From positions 1,798,001-1,862,000 of the forward strand of contig CAVUMX010000001.1 in the NCBI GenBank assembly GCA_963742725.1: a stretch of DNA of 64,000 bases, written 5' to 3'. The DNA is from CAVVAL01 sp963742725. Lineage in GTDB: Bacteria > Actinomycetota > Actinomycetes > Mycobacteriales > Cryptosporangiaceae. The notes below the pieces were generated by a model, which did not search any database, was not told where the DNA came from, and saw only the letters and a program-made list of their open reading frames with translations. Position 1 is the first letter of the stretch. The number at the start of each line of letters is the position of its first letter. The position numbers and the translations under genes are program-made. Positions 42,332-50,488 of this stretch are shown here, piece by piece.

Positions 42332-42935
42332 TTTCTTTGCGGACGTGCTCGCCGGGCAGCGGGTGATGGCGATCCTGCGCGGCATGGCACCCGACCGGGC
42401 CGTCAAGCTCGCCGAGCGGGCGTGGGATCTGGGCATCGAGCTGGTCGAGGTGACCGTGCAGACGCCCGACGCACTGGAGTCGCTGGCCGCCGTCGTCGAG
42501 GCCGGAGAGGCGCGCGGCAAGGTGGTCGGCGCGGGCACGGTGACGTCTGTGGAACAACTGACCCAGATCGCGGGGCACCGCGCGAGGTTCGCCGTGGCGC
42601 CCGGCCTGGACCTCGACCTGGTGCAGACCGCCGAGCGCATGGGTATGCCGTACCTGCCGGGCGTCGCGACACCGTCCGAGGTGCAGGCCGCCGCGAAGGC
42701 GGGGCTGACCCACCTCAAGGCGTTCCCGGCATCGGTACTTGGTCCGGACTGGTTCAGAGCGATGGCCGGCCCGTTCCCGAACATCAAGTTCGTGGCGACG
42801 GGCGGGCTCGAAGCCGCTCACGTGGCGGAGTATCTGAAAGCGGGCGCGGTGACGGTCGGGGTCGGGTCCGCGCTCGAACACGAATCGCAACTGCCGCTGT
42901 TGGCACAACTCATCACCGGAGGTAAGACCGCATGA
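42324..42935 (+). CDS. eda: KDPG aldolase
   Basis: A 203-residue TIM-barrel class I aldolase. The N-terminus reads VLAGQRVMAILRGM, the catalytic Glu is in VEVTVQTP, VGAGTVTS is the next conserved strand, and the Schiff-base Lys is in THLKAFPAS. GGLEAAHVAEYLKAGAVTVGVGS (here in parts) closes the phosphate site. It splits 2-keto-3-deoxy-6-phosphogluconate into pyruvate and glyceraldehyde 3-phosphate. ATG 42324 overlaps the regulator gene. Confidence 0.92.
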   Translation: MSDFFADVLAGQRVMAILRGMAPDRAVKLAERAWDLGIELVEVTVQTPDALESLAAVVEAGEARGKVVGAGTVTSVEQLTQIAGHRARFAVAPGLDLDLVQTAERMGMPYLPGVATPSEVQAAAKAGLTHLKAFPASVLGPDWFRAMAGPFPNIKFVATGGLEAAHVAEYLKAGAVTVGVGSALEHESQLPLLAQLITGGKTA

Positions 42936-43318
42936 CTACCCGCCAGGAAGGCTCGACCGACGCCGCTCCGGCTCCGGTCGGTCCGTACTCGCAGAGCGTC
43001 CGGATCGGCAACACCGTCTCGGTCGCCGGGCAGGTCGGCTTCGACCCGAAGACCGGCACGGTCGTCAGCGACGACGTCGGCGAGCAGACCGCGCAGACGT
43101 TCGAGAACATCAGGGCCGTACTCGCGACGCACGGCGCGACCCTCGGCGATGTCGTCCGGGTGGACGTGTACCTCACGGACGTGAACCACTTCGAGGAGAT
43201 GAACGCGGTCTACGCCGAGCAGTTCGAGCGGCCGTTCCCCTCCCGGACCACCGTCTATGTGGGGCTTCCGCCCACCGTGCTCGTCGAGATCACGATGCTG
43301 GCGATCGTCGCGTCATGA
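42932..43318 (+). CDS. ridA: RidA-family enamine/imine deaminase
   Basis: A 128-residue RidA protein: PVGPYSQSVRIGNTVSVAGQ, ENIRAVLATHGA, VRVDVYLTD and PSRTTVYVGLPPTVLVEI, with the substrate-binding Arg in FPSRTTV. RidA hydrolyses enamine/imine products of PLP dehydratases, so its place directly before a PLP lyase-like gene is meaningful. Overlaps of 4 nt at both ends show coupling. Confidence 0.9.
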   Translation: MTTRQEGSTDAAPAPVGPYSQSVRIGNTVSVAGQVGFDPKTGTVVSDDVGEQTAQTFENIRAVLATHGATLGDVVRVDVYLTDVNHFEEMNAVYAEQFERPFPSRTTVYVGLPPTVLVEITMLAIVAS

Positions 43319-44397
43319 CCTTCTACGCCGGCCTGGGCGTGCGCCGAGTGGTGAACGCCGCCACGACCCTCACCGCTGTCGGCGGGTCGCTGATGCCGCC
43401 GGAGGTCCTGGCGGCGATGACCGACGCGTCGTCGTCCTACGTGGATATGCACGAGCTCCACGAGGCGGCGGGACGCCGGTTGGCGGAGTTGACGCGCAAC
43501 GACGCGGCGCACGTCACGGCCGGTTGTGGGGCGGCGATCGTGCTGTCCGTCCTGGCGTGCGCGACGCACGGCGATCCGGCCGCGCTCGCGCTCGTGCCCG
43601 GCTCGGAAGTGGTCGTGCACGCCGCGCACCGCATCCCGTACGACCCGGCGATCACGCTGGCCGGCGCCCGGATCGTGCAGGTCGGCAACGTGCTCCAGAC
43701 GTTCGAGTGGGAGCTGGACGCGGCCATCACCGACCGGACGGTCGCCGTCTTCTACGTCGCCGGCGCCCACCTGCCGGCCGGCGCGCTCGACCTGGCGACG
43801 ACCGTCCGGATCGCGCACGCGCGCGGCGTCCCGGTCGTCGTGGACGCGGCCGCCCAGCTGCCCCCGCACACCAACCTGTGGCACTTCACCCGCGACGTCG
43901 GCGCCGACCTGGCGCTGTTCAGCGGCGGCAAGGGCCTGCGCGGACCGCAGGCGAGCGGCCTGATGGTCGGCCGTGCCGCGCTGGTCGAGGCGGCCCGCGC
44001 CAACGCGGCGCCCCACCAGCGGCTCGCCCGGGCCATGAAGGTGGGCAAGGAGGAGATCGCGGGGCTGGTGCGCGCGGTCGAGCTGTACCTCGCGCAGGAC
44101 CACGACGCCGTCCGCACCGGCTGGGACGCGACCGTCGACGCCTGGGTCACCGCCCTCGACGGCGCGCACGGCCTGCGCGCGGAGCGCGAGGAGCTGAACG
44201 AGGCCGGCCAGCCGGTGCCGCGCGTGCGTGTGACGGCCGCCGGGGCAGACAAGATCAGAGCCGCTCTCTGGGACGGTGACCCGCGCGTGCACGTCCTCCC
44301 CGGCGACGGCTGCTTCTATCTGAGCCCCGACACGCTCGCACCGGGCGAGGACGAGCTGGTCACCGCCCAGATCCTGGAGGTCGCCGGACGTGGCTGA
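43315..44397 (+). CDS. SelA/DgaE-like PLP enzyme (candidate amino-sugar-acid ammonia-lyase)
   Basis: A 360-residue fold-type I PLP protein of the SelA-like group: RRVVNAATTLTAVGGSLMPP, VDMHELHEAAGRRLAEL, HVTAGCGAAI, PVVVDAAAQLPPHTNL and LFSGGKGLRGPQASGLMVG with the PLP Lys. The same family includes DgaE, which removes ammonia from D-glucosaminate 6-phosphate. Here the neighbours predict that it makes 2-keto-3-deoxygluconate (or its 6-phosphate) from a 2-amino-2-deoxy-aldonate. Substrate phosphorylation state is open. Confidence 0.82.
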   Translation: MTFYAGLGVRRVVNAATTLTAVGGSLMPPEVLAAMTDASSSYVDMHELHEAAGRRLAELTRNDAAHVTAGCGAAIVLSVLACATHGDPAALALVPGSEVVVHAAHRIPYDPAITLAGARIVQVGNVLQTFEWELDAAITDRTVAVFYVAGAHLPAGALDLATTVRIAHARGVPVVVDAAAQLPPHTNLWHFTRDVGADLALFSGGKGLRGPQASGLMVGRAALVEAARANAAPHQRLARAMKVGKEEIAGLVRAVELYLAQDHDAVRTGWDATVDAWVTALDGAHGLRAEREELNEAGQPVPRVRVTAAGADKIRAALWDGDPRVHVLPGDGCFYLSPDTLAPGEDELVTAQILEVAGRG

Positions 44398-45559
44398 CAC
44401 CGTCTTCGCGTTCACCTCGGACTTCGGCGACGGCGTGGCCGGCGTCCTCGACCAGACCGGTGTCGCCGGGGTGACCGTGGCGGGCGTCTACCACGCCAGC
44501 CGGGACGTGTTCCCGCATCACCCGACCCGCCGCGTCCAGTACCGGCCCGGCGGGGTGCACTACTTCACGCCGTCCCCGGACCTGTACGGCGAGATCAAAC
44601 CCCAGGCCGATCCGGACGGCGGCTTCGAGCAGATCCGCGACGCGGCCGCCGCCCGGGGCGCCGCGTTCCACGCCTGGCTGGTCTACCTCCACAACGACCG
44701 CGTCGGCCTGGACCAGCCCCAGTACTCGCCGCGCAACATCTACGGCGACCCGTACCGGACGGACCTGTGCCCGTCGAACCCGGCCGTCCGCGAGTACGCC
44801 GTGGCGCTGACCCGGGACGTCGCCCGGCACGGCTGCGACGCCGTCCTCGCCGAGTCGCTGCACTTCCATCCGCTGGGGCACGGCAACCATCACGAGCGGT
44901 GCCTGTTCGACCTGGGTCCGTACGGGGAGTTCCTGCTCGGCCTCTGCTTCTGCCCGCACTGCGTGCAGCGCGCCATCGAGGACGGCGTCGACGTCGCCGC
45001 GCTGGTCCACGAGGTACGGACGGTCACCGACAGCGCCCTCGCCGGCGGACGCCCGGGGCCGGACGGTGAAGTCACCCTGGCGGCGATGACCGGCGAACTG
45101 CCCGCCTTCCTCGACTCCCGCCAGCGGACCGTGACGTCCCTGGTGGAGGACGTCGCCGCCGCACTCGACGGCACCCCGCTGATCTTCATGGACCAGGCCG
45201 GCGCCATGAAGGGCTACGCCACCGGCCAACCCACCGGCGCGCTCGCCGCCGACGCGGCCTGGCAGCTCGGCGTCGACGTGGCCGGCGTCAGCGCCCACGT
45301 GGACGGGTACCAGGTGCTGGCTTACGCGCAGGACCCCGACCGGGTGGCCGCCGACCTCGCCGCCTACCGCGACCGCATCGGCGACGTACCGCTGCGCTGC
45401 GCGCTGCGCCCGACCGTCCCGGACTGCGCGTCGCCGGACAACCTGGCCGCCAAACTCGCCGTCCTCGACGGACTCGACGTCCAGGGCCGGGACTTCTACC
45501 ACTACGGCCTGCTCCCACGGACGGCGCTGACCATGCTCCGGAACGCCCTCGCCCGCTGA
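44390..45559 (+). CDS. Unrecognised cytoplasmic protein of the sugar-acid operon, TIM-barrel-like
   Basis: A 389-residue protein without signal peptide. Its sequence suggests a glycoside-hydrolase-like or related TIM barrel: an N-terminal strand TVFAFTSDFGDGVAGVLD, VAGVYHASRDVFPH, AFHAWLVYLHND, CPSNPAVREYAV, AVLAESLHFHPLGHGNHH, LGLCFCPHCVQRAIEDG and LIFMDQAGAMKGYA. The GxCFCPHC motif with His/Cys is striking and may bind metal. It overlaps the PLP enzyme by 8 nt and ends the operon. I do not recognise the family; a hydrolase or isomerase acting on the imported sugar acid is a guess. Confidence 0.75.
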   Translation: MADTVFAFTSDFGDGVAGVLDQTGVAGVTVAGVYHASRDVFPHHPTRRVQYRPGGVHYFTPSPDLYGEIKPQADPDGGFEQIRDAAAARGAAFHAWLVYLHNDRVGLDQPQYSPRNIYGDPYRTDLCPSNPAVREYAVALTRDVARHGCDAVLAESLHFHPLGHGNHHERCLFDLGPYGEFLLGLCFCPHCVQRAIEDGVDVAALVHEVRTVTDSALAGGRPGPDGEVTLAAMTGELPAFLDSRQRTVTSLVEDVAAALDGTPLIFMDQAGAMKGYATGQPTGALAADAAWQLGVDVAGVSAHVDGYQVLAYAQDPDRVAADLAAYRDRIGDVPLRCALRPTVPDCASPDNLAAKLAVLDGLDVQGRDFYHYGLLPRTALTMLRNALAR

Positions 45560-46174
45560 CCGGCCGGGCTCGCGCCGCCACCCGCCGTCACCCGCCGCCG
45601 TCGCTGCGGCGACCCGGCGTAAGCGATCCGTGCAGGTCGGCAAGCGTCCCTTAAGGCTGCCGGCAGCCGATCCGGGCACCGGAGCTGCCCGGGTGCGCCC
45701 TCACGGCTGCCCGGGTCCTGCGGGGGCGAACGGCGTTTCCGCAGGTCCGATTACGTCTGCATTCACAGCGTAAGCGCTTCGACACCGCTAATCGGCTTAC
45801 CTAAAGAAATGCCTTAAGGTTAATTCCGACTTTCCCGCGACAGTTAGCCCGGGAGGGCGAATCCTAAATCTGTCTGAGGTCGGTCTTAAGCATCCGATAA
45901 GGAAGACCCCTCGGGGTGGACCGGGACCATGTTTCCGCAGGTCAACCGGGTCAGTGCACTGTTATACAACCCCGAGATGATTGATTTCAAGAGTTGCTTT
46001 TTCGGCGCTGCGGCAAATAACGTGTCGGGTGTTACAAGAACGGCCCGCCCGCAAGCGGTGGACCGGCGGTGCCCTCCCCCAACGACCGTCGGTCCACCTG
46101 CGGGAAATCCCGGAGCTGAAGCCGCGTCCCCCAACGCGGATCCGGGCAGAACTGCACTGAACGAGAGGAACTCG
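45560..46174 (+). other. Long non-coding leader of the S8 protease
   Basis: About 615 bp without a supported gene. It holds GTAAGCGCTT-n6-CGCTAAT (45770-45792), an AT-richer tract with CCTTAAGG (about 45811-45820), a GACAG...CTGTC stem region near 45839-45875, and a hairpin CCCCTCGGGG (about 45907-45916). A 14-bp hairpin lies at 46057-46070/46085-46098. It looks like a structured 5' leader. Confidence 0.55.
45770..45792. promoter_or_regulatory. LacI-type operator, second copy of the composite site
   Basis: GTAAGCGCTT, six bases, CGCTAAT: the same composite as 38842-38863 in front of the aldo/keto reductase (spacer 6 instead of 5). It is upstream of the protease leader. Confidence 0.45.
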
Positions 46175-47809
46175 ATGCGAGGCAAGCACGCCGCGGTGCC
46201 AGGCAGGCACGCGGCCACGAACCGGTTACCCCGCATCCTCGCTGTGGCGGCTGCCACGGCGACCGTGGCCGGAGTCGCGTTCACCGTCGGTGGCACCGCC
46301 ATGGCGGAGGAGACCGGCCCGATCCGCAACTACGGCGGCGACACCGCCATGTCCGGCAGCTACATCGTGGTGCTGGACGACGGCGAGTCCGCCCTTGAGG
46401 CGCACGGCGTGGACGAGACCTCGACGGATCTCGCGGACGAGTTCGGCGGCCAGGTCGAGTACCGGTACGAGTCCGCGGTCCGCGGGTTCGCCGCCCGGAT
46501 GACCGAGCGCCAGGCGCGCCGGCTGGCCAGTGACGAGCGGGTCGCGTACGTCCAGCAGAACCACCGTTACCAGGCTTCGGCCAGCCAGAAGAACCCGCCG
46601 TCGTACGGGCTCGACCGCATCGACCAGCGCGCTCTGCCGCTCGACAAGTCGTACACGTCCACCACGGACGGTGCCGGCGTGACGGCGTACATCATCGACA
46701 CCGGCGTCCGCACCACGCACACGGACTTCGCCGGCCGCGCCGTCAGCGGCGTCGACACGGTCGACAACGACAACGACGCGTCGGACTGCAACGGCCACGG
46801 CACGCACGTCGCCGGCACGGTCGCCGGCACCTCGTTCGGTGTCGCGAAGGCCGCGAACATCGTCGGCGTCCGGGTGCTGAACTGCGACGGCGAGGGCACG
46901 GACGCGAGCGTCATCGCCGGCATCGACTGGGTGACCCGCAACGCGGTGAAGCCGGCGGTCGCGAACATGAGCCTCGGCGGCGACCTGAACGACGCGCTGG
47001 ACCGGGCGATCCGCTCCTCCATCGCCTCCGGCGTGACCTACACGGTCGCGGCCGGCAACGAGAACTCCGATGCCTGCCTGGCCTCGCCGTCGCGCATCAG
47101 CGAGGCGATCACCGTCGGCGCCACCGACGCCACCGACAAGCGCTCCGGCTTCTCCAACTTCGGCCCCTGCGTCGACATGTTCGCCCCCGGCTCCCTGATC
47201 ACGTCGGCGTCGAACGAGACGGACGCCGGCCGCGTCACGCAGAGCGGCACGTCGATGGCGTCACCGCACGTCGCCGGCGCCGCCGCGCTGTACCTCGCGA
47301 AGAACCCGACGGCCACACCGGCGCAGGTCCAGACGGCACTGATCGGCAAGTCGACGCCCGGCAAGGTCCGCGACGCCGGGCTGCTGACGCCGAACCGGCT
47401 GGTGTTCACCGGTACCGACACGGCCACCCCGCCGCCCGCCACGCTGCCGATCCCCGGTTCCACGTGCGGCACCTTCACGCAGGCCACCGACATCCCGATC
47501 CCGGACCGCAAGACGGCGTTCAGCCAGATCGTCGTGGCGGGCTGCGACGGCAAGGCGTCGCGTACGGCCAAGGTGGACGTCCACATCCGGCACCCGTTCC
47601 GCGGTGACCTGGTCGTCGACCTGATCGCTCCGGACGGCACCGTCTACCGGATCAAGCGCGGCAACTCGCGCGACTCCTCGGCCAACGTCGACGGGCTGAG
47701 CACGCTGAACCTGTCGAAGGAACTCCGCAACGGCACCTGGAAGATCCGGGTGAAGGACACGTTCCGCACCGACGTCGGCCACATCGATTCCTGGACGATC
47801 ACGCTCTGA
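46175..47809 (+). CDS. Secreted S8 (subtilisin-like) serine protease with P-domain
   Basis: A 544-residue secreted preproprotease: signal peptide to about residue 44, I9 propeptide (SYIVVLDDG to about 132), and peptidase S8 domain with Asp175 (IIDTGV), His208 (NGHGTH), oxyanion Asn295 (AAGNENS) and Ser360 (GTSMASP). The close relatives are aqualysin/proteinase-K-like. A C-terminal proprotein-convertase P-domain (about 425-544; DIPIPDRKTAFSQIVV, HPFRGDLVVDLIAPDGT) adds stability. ATG 46175 has GAGAGGAA; the reading from 45929 is leader. Confidence 0.93.
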   Translation: MRGKHAAVPGRHAATNRLPRILAVAAATATVAGVAFTVGGTAMAEETGPIRNYGGDTAMSGSYIVVLDDGESALEAHGVDETSTDLADEFGGQVEYRYESAVRGFAARMTERQARRLASDERVAYVQQNHRYQASASQKNPPSYGLDRIDQRALPLDKSYTSTTDGAGVTAYIIDTGVRTTHTDFAGRAVSGVDTVDNDNDASDCNGHGTHVAGTVAGTSFGVAKAANIVGVRVLNCDGEGTDASVIAGIDWVTRNAVKPAVANMSLGGDLNDALDRAIRSSIASGVTYTVAAGNENSDACLASPSRISEAITVGATDATDKRSGFSNFGPCVDMFAPGSLITSASNETDAGRVTQSGTSMASPHVAGAAALYLAKNPTATPAQVQTALIGKSTPGKVRDAGLLTPNRLVFTGTDTATPPPATLPIPGSTCGTFTQATDIPIPDRKTAFSQIVVAGCDGKASRTAKVDVHIRHPFRGDLVVDLIAPDGTVYRIKRGNSRDSSANVDGLSTLNLSKELRNGTWKIRVKDTFRTDVGHIDSWTITL

Positions 47810-47824
47810 CGCTCGCGGCGCCAT

Positions 47825-47866
47825 TGGGCGGCATCTTCGCGGCACAAACCGCGAAGATGCCGCCCA
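47825..47866. terminator. Strong hairpin terminator after the S8 protease
   Basis: A perfect 18-bp stem (47825-47842 with 47849-47866) and a 6-nt loop, 15 nt after the protease stop; it also faces the GntR remnant's end. Confidence 0.85.
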
Positions 47867-47873
47867 GTTCGCG

Positions 47874-48000
47874 TCAGTCGGCCACGGGGATGCCGTAGTG
47901 CAGCTCGTAGCGGTCACCGGAGGCAACGATGCTGGCCGTCTCGACTGGCCGTCCGTCAGCGGCGTAGGTTCGCTCGATGGCAAGGACGGCGAGACGACGT
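47874..48000 (-). pseudogene. C-terminal fragment of a GntR (UTRA) regulator
   Basis: About 41 codons reading LAVLAIERTYAADGRPVE...YELHYGIPVAD, a normal C-terminus of a UTRA effector domain with its stop. Upstream of it the frame continues through unrelated sequence belonging, on the other strand, to the alpha/beta-hydrolase remnant. The missing N-terminal part appears at 48472-48857, so one GntR gene has been split and partly replaced. Confidence 0.65.
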
Positions 48001-48058
48001 GCCGTAGCCTTGATGGATTGCGACTTCGCGGATGTGTAGGCGCCGCGCGCCGGAGTCA

Positions 48059-48487
48059 CAAGCTCGTCCACGGCGGCGGCGTCACCCGAGAAGAGGGCGG
48101 CTTCTTCGGCCGCCTGGCGGAGGGCATGGCGCAGGACGGCATCCCTTCTCTGCGCTTCGACTTTCGCGCGCACGGCCAGAGTGAGGGTCGGCAAGAAGAC
48201 CTCACGATCTCTGGCATCGTAACGCATCCGCCCCGCTGTGGAACCGTCCGCCAGCTACCGGCAGGCCGGTCAACCTCCTCGGCCACTCGTCGGCGTCCCA
48301 GCCGTGATCGCCAGCGGTTCCCATGACGTGGTAGCGGCTGGATGGAGAACGCCGTCCTCAACTACAAGAAGCGCTTCGTGGACGACAAGCCGTACTGGTC
48401 CGACGACCACATCAACGACGAAGCTGGCCGGGAGTTGGCCGCGCAGGGCTTCGTGGCCCACTCGCCCACCTTCAAGCTGGGGCGGCG
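48059..48487 (+). pseudogene. Alpha/beta-hydrolase remnant inserted within the GntR remnant
   Basis: Three pieces in different frames read as one alpha/beta hydrolase: LVHGGGVTREEGGFFGRLAEG...LRFDFRAHGQSEGRQED (from 48065), VNLLGHSS (about 48269) as the nucleophile elbow, and NAVLNYKKRFVDDKPYWSDDHINDEAGRELAAQGF...FKLG (48348-48487), given in parts. Parts between them and both ends are missing. It is read opposite to the GntR fragments that flank it. Confidence 0.65.
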
Positions 48488-48857
48488 CTGTAGGTGTACT
48501 GCGTGACCATCACCGGGCGCCCTTCGAGGTCGAGCCGCGCGGCCACGTCTGACGTCGCCGTGGAGTGCACCGACTCGTGGTGCCAACTGGCCTCACCACC
48601 CTGTGCCTCGACGCTGCGGACGGTGGGCGACCCAGCGCCGCGACCACCCGCATACCACACGGTGGACCGGCGACGGAGCAGCGGACGTTCGCGGACGAAC
48701 GTGCCTTTGCCCGCATGCCCGTAGATCAGCCCAGTGTGGTGCAGCTCGCGAAGCGCCATTACTGCGACTTGTCGGCTCACCTGGTACTTCCGCGTGAGAT
48801 CCGTGGCCGAGGGCAGCTTGTCGCCGGGCACAAGTCGGCCGTCGAGGATTTCACGAC
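48472..48857 (-). pseudogene. N-terminal fragment of a GntR (UTRA) regulator
   Basis: From EILDGRLVPGDKLPSATDLTRKYQVSR through a winged helix (VMALRELHHTGLIYGHAGKGTF) to the start of a UTRA domain (SDVAARLDLEGRPVMVTQYTYS), then an abrupt stop where the hydrolase remnant begins. The first ~15 residues of a normal GntR helix are missing and replaced by the end of the XRE remnant. Confidence 0.7.
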
Positions 48858-49800
48858 GCGGTAGATGTCGACCGCCCGGTCAGCCCGTCCGGCCTCGCAG
48901 TGGCAGATGGCGGTCTGGATCGTCAGCAGCGAAGCGTCGTAGTGAACGCCGAGCGTCGACTCCTCCGAGTCAGAATCCGCATCAGCCAGCAGGGCTTGCG
49001 CCTCATCGAGCTTGCGCTCGACATCGGCCACCTCGCCGTGCAGCATGGCGTGCCCGCGCGCCTCCTGTTGAGCGGCCTCAGCCCTGACACGGATCGGCAG
49101 CCGCCACGGCCCGTCTTGGACGCATCGGCGAGCTGTCAGATACGCAGGTCGCCCGCTTCCGTAGGTGACCAACCTCTTCACCCCCACTGTCGTGCGTCCG
49201 CTTCCTCCCCTCAATCGCTCGGTCATGCCAGTAACTCGACACCACCGGCGAGCCGATATCCCGGTACAGCCAGCCGGCGAATTCGGCGCCCTGGGCACCG
49301 ACGCTCAGCAGCTCCCGGCGGATGGCGGGTTTGACTTCGCGCGCCCGGCTTTCAATCGCGCCAATTACACCCAGCACTGACGGCAAGGTGTGCTTCGGAC
49401 CACGAGCGCCGTCGTCGGCGGCGCAGGCCGCGATCTGGCGGCGGAAGTGATCCACCACCGAGCCGTCCAGGTAGCGGCGGGCATTGTCGAGCGCCGCCAC
49501 CAGGTGCGACAAGTCATCGAGACCCACAACTGGTGCCGCCAAGGCCACGATTCCACTACTCAGGAAGGTGCGTCGACGCATCGCAGATTCCGCTTCCGCT
49601 GCCAGCCTGATCAGGTCCCCGTTGGCCTCAAGCGCCTGGTCGAGGATGGTCGCGAGATCGATGTTGGGCTCGCGGTGCCCGTTCTCCAGCAGCGATATGT
49701 AGGACTTGCTGTAGCTGCATTTCTTAGCCAGCTCAGCCGATGACAGTTTCTTGATTGTGCGCCAGCGCTTCAGGGCTTCCCCGAAAGTCTGGCTGCTCAT
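48857..49800 (-). pseudogene. Degraded XRE-family regulator
   Basis: ATG 49800 opens a good helix-turn-helix domain (FGEALKRWRTIKKLSSAELAKKCSYSKSYISLLENG) and about 190 coherent residues to FAGWLYRDIGSPVVSSYWHDRA. Then the frame breaks more than once. Family-like sequence resumes in another frame (VQDGPWRLPIRVRAEAAQQE...CEAGRADRAVDIYR) and ends at about 48857, directly abutting the GntR fragment. The expected C-terminal tetratricopeptide-like part is gone. An N-terminal DNA-binding product of ~240 residues could still be made. Confidence 0.7.
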
Positions 49801-49803
49801 CAC

Positions 49804-50432
49804 GACCTGTGATGTATCCGACGGTTACACACCTGGTGTCAATCGGCTGTAGCCGCTAGGGTCTATCAGACCGGCACTCTACGAGCGACTGGTCATAACT
49901 GCTCCCCGTGGTCGTCAGTGGCCCTGCGGCGGGTGAACGGGGCGAGGCAGGCTTGGCGCCACGGCGTGCGTGTTTCGCCGGAAAGAGGTCGAGCGGCGGT
50001 GGAGGCCTCCCCGATGGCGAGGCCTACGAGAGAGGATCGTGAATAGCCCAGCCGCGAGCCGCCCACCGAGATCGGCTCCACGGAGCCGACGCCGACGAAG
50101 ATCGCCACAGCGCGAAGGCTGCTGGACCTCCACCGTGCGGTTGAGATCCCTGTGAACGACTTCTGCGGATGGTGCCTCAAGCCATGGCCGTGCGCCGATG
50201 TGCGCTGGTCGAAATCGTCTTACAGAGGGCTGGTCAGTCCAAATGACTGACCCCCACACCCATGCGACGGTGCAATCCGCCCTCGCTCGCGGGAGCGTCA
50301 CGGCGTGCGCAGCTGCGACGGATGCCTGTGCCAATGGCCGTGTTCGTCGTTCTGGCTGGCCCACCGCTTGGTGGTTCGACTGTCCCAATCGCCCACGGAG
50401 GAGGAAGGCACGTAGCGCCGAGACGGACGTGT
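49804..50432. other. About 630 bp without a supported gene
   Basis: Several overlapping frames on both strands, none with codon pattern or family match that convinces me. A minus-strand frame includes SAEVVHRDL near 50150, which recalls a protein-kinase HRDL loop, but no DFG or glycine-rich loop is found at the right distances. Probably further debris of the remnant region. Confidence 0.5.
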
Positions 50433-50477
50433 ACAGAATGTAGAAGTACAGTTCGCAGAACCGTACTTCTACATTCT
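50433..50477. repeat. Near-perfect 21-bp inverted repeat (45-nt dyad)
   Basis: Arms 50433-50453 and 50457-50477 (starting CAGAATGTAGAAGTAC) pair completely except one A/C mismatch, with a 3-nt GCA loop. It is much more AT-rich than its surroundings, 12 nt from the end of the CBS gene. It may be a terminator or a recombination site at the edge of the debris region. Confidence 0.85.
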
Positions 50478-50488
50478 GCGGTTGCGGG

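Noticed and set aside
45800..45930. c-di-AMP (ydaO) riboswitch before the S8 protease
   Set aside because: Only a GGGCGAATCC stretch resembles it; the conserved GGGGGACCC-type elements are missing. An Rfam ydaO covariance search would decide.
49915..50388. Ser/Thr protein kinase fragment
   Set aside because: Only VVHRDL is seen; no glycine-rich loop or DFG at the expected spacing in any frame.
50198..50443. Plus-strand ORF of 81 codons
   Set aside because: No family similarity, no ribosome site, and its end runs into the 45-nt dyad.
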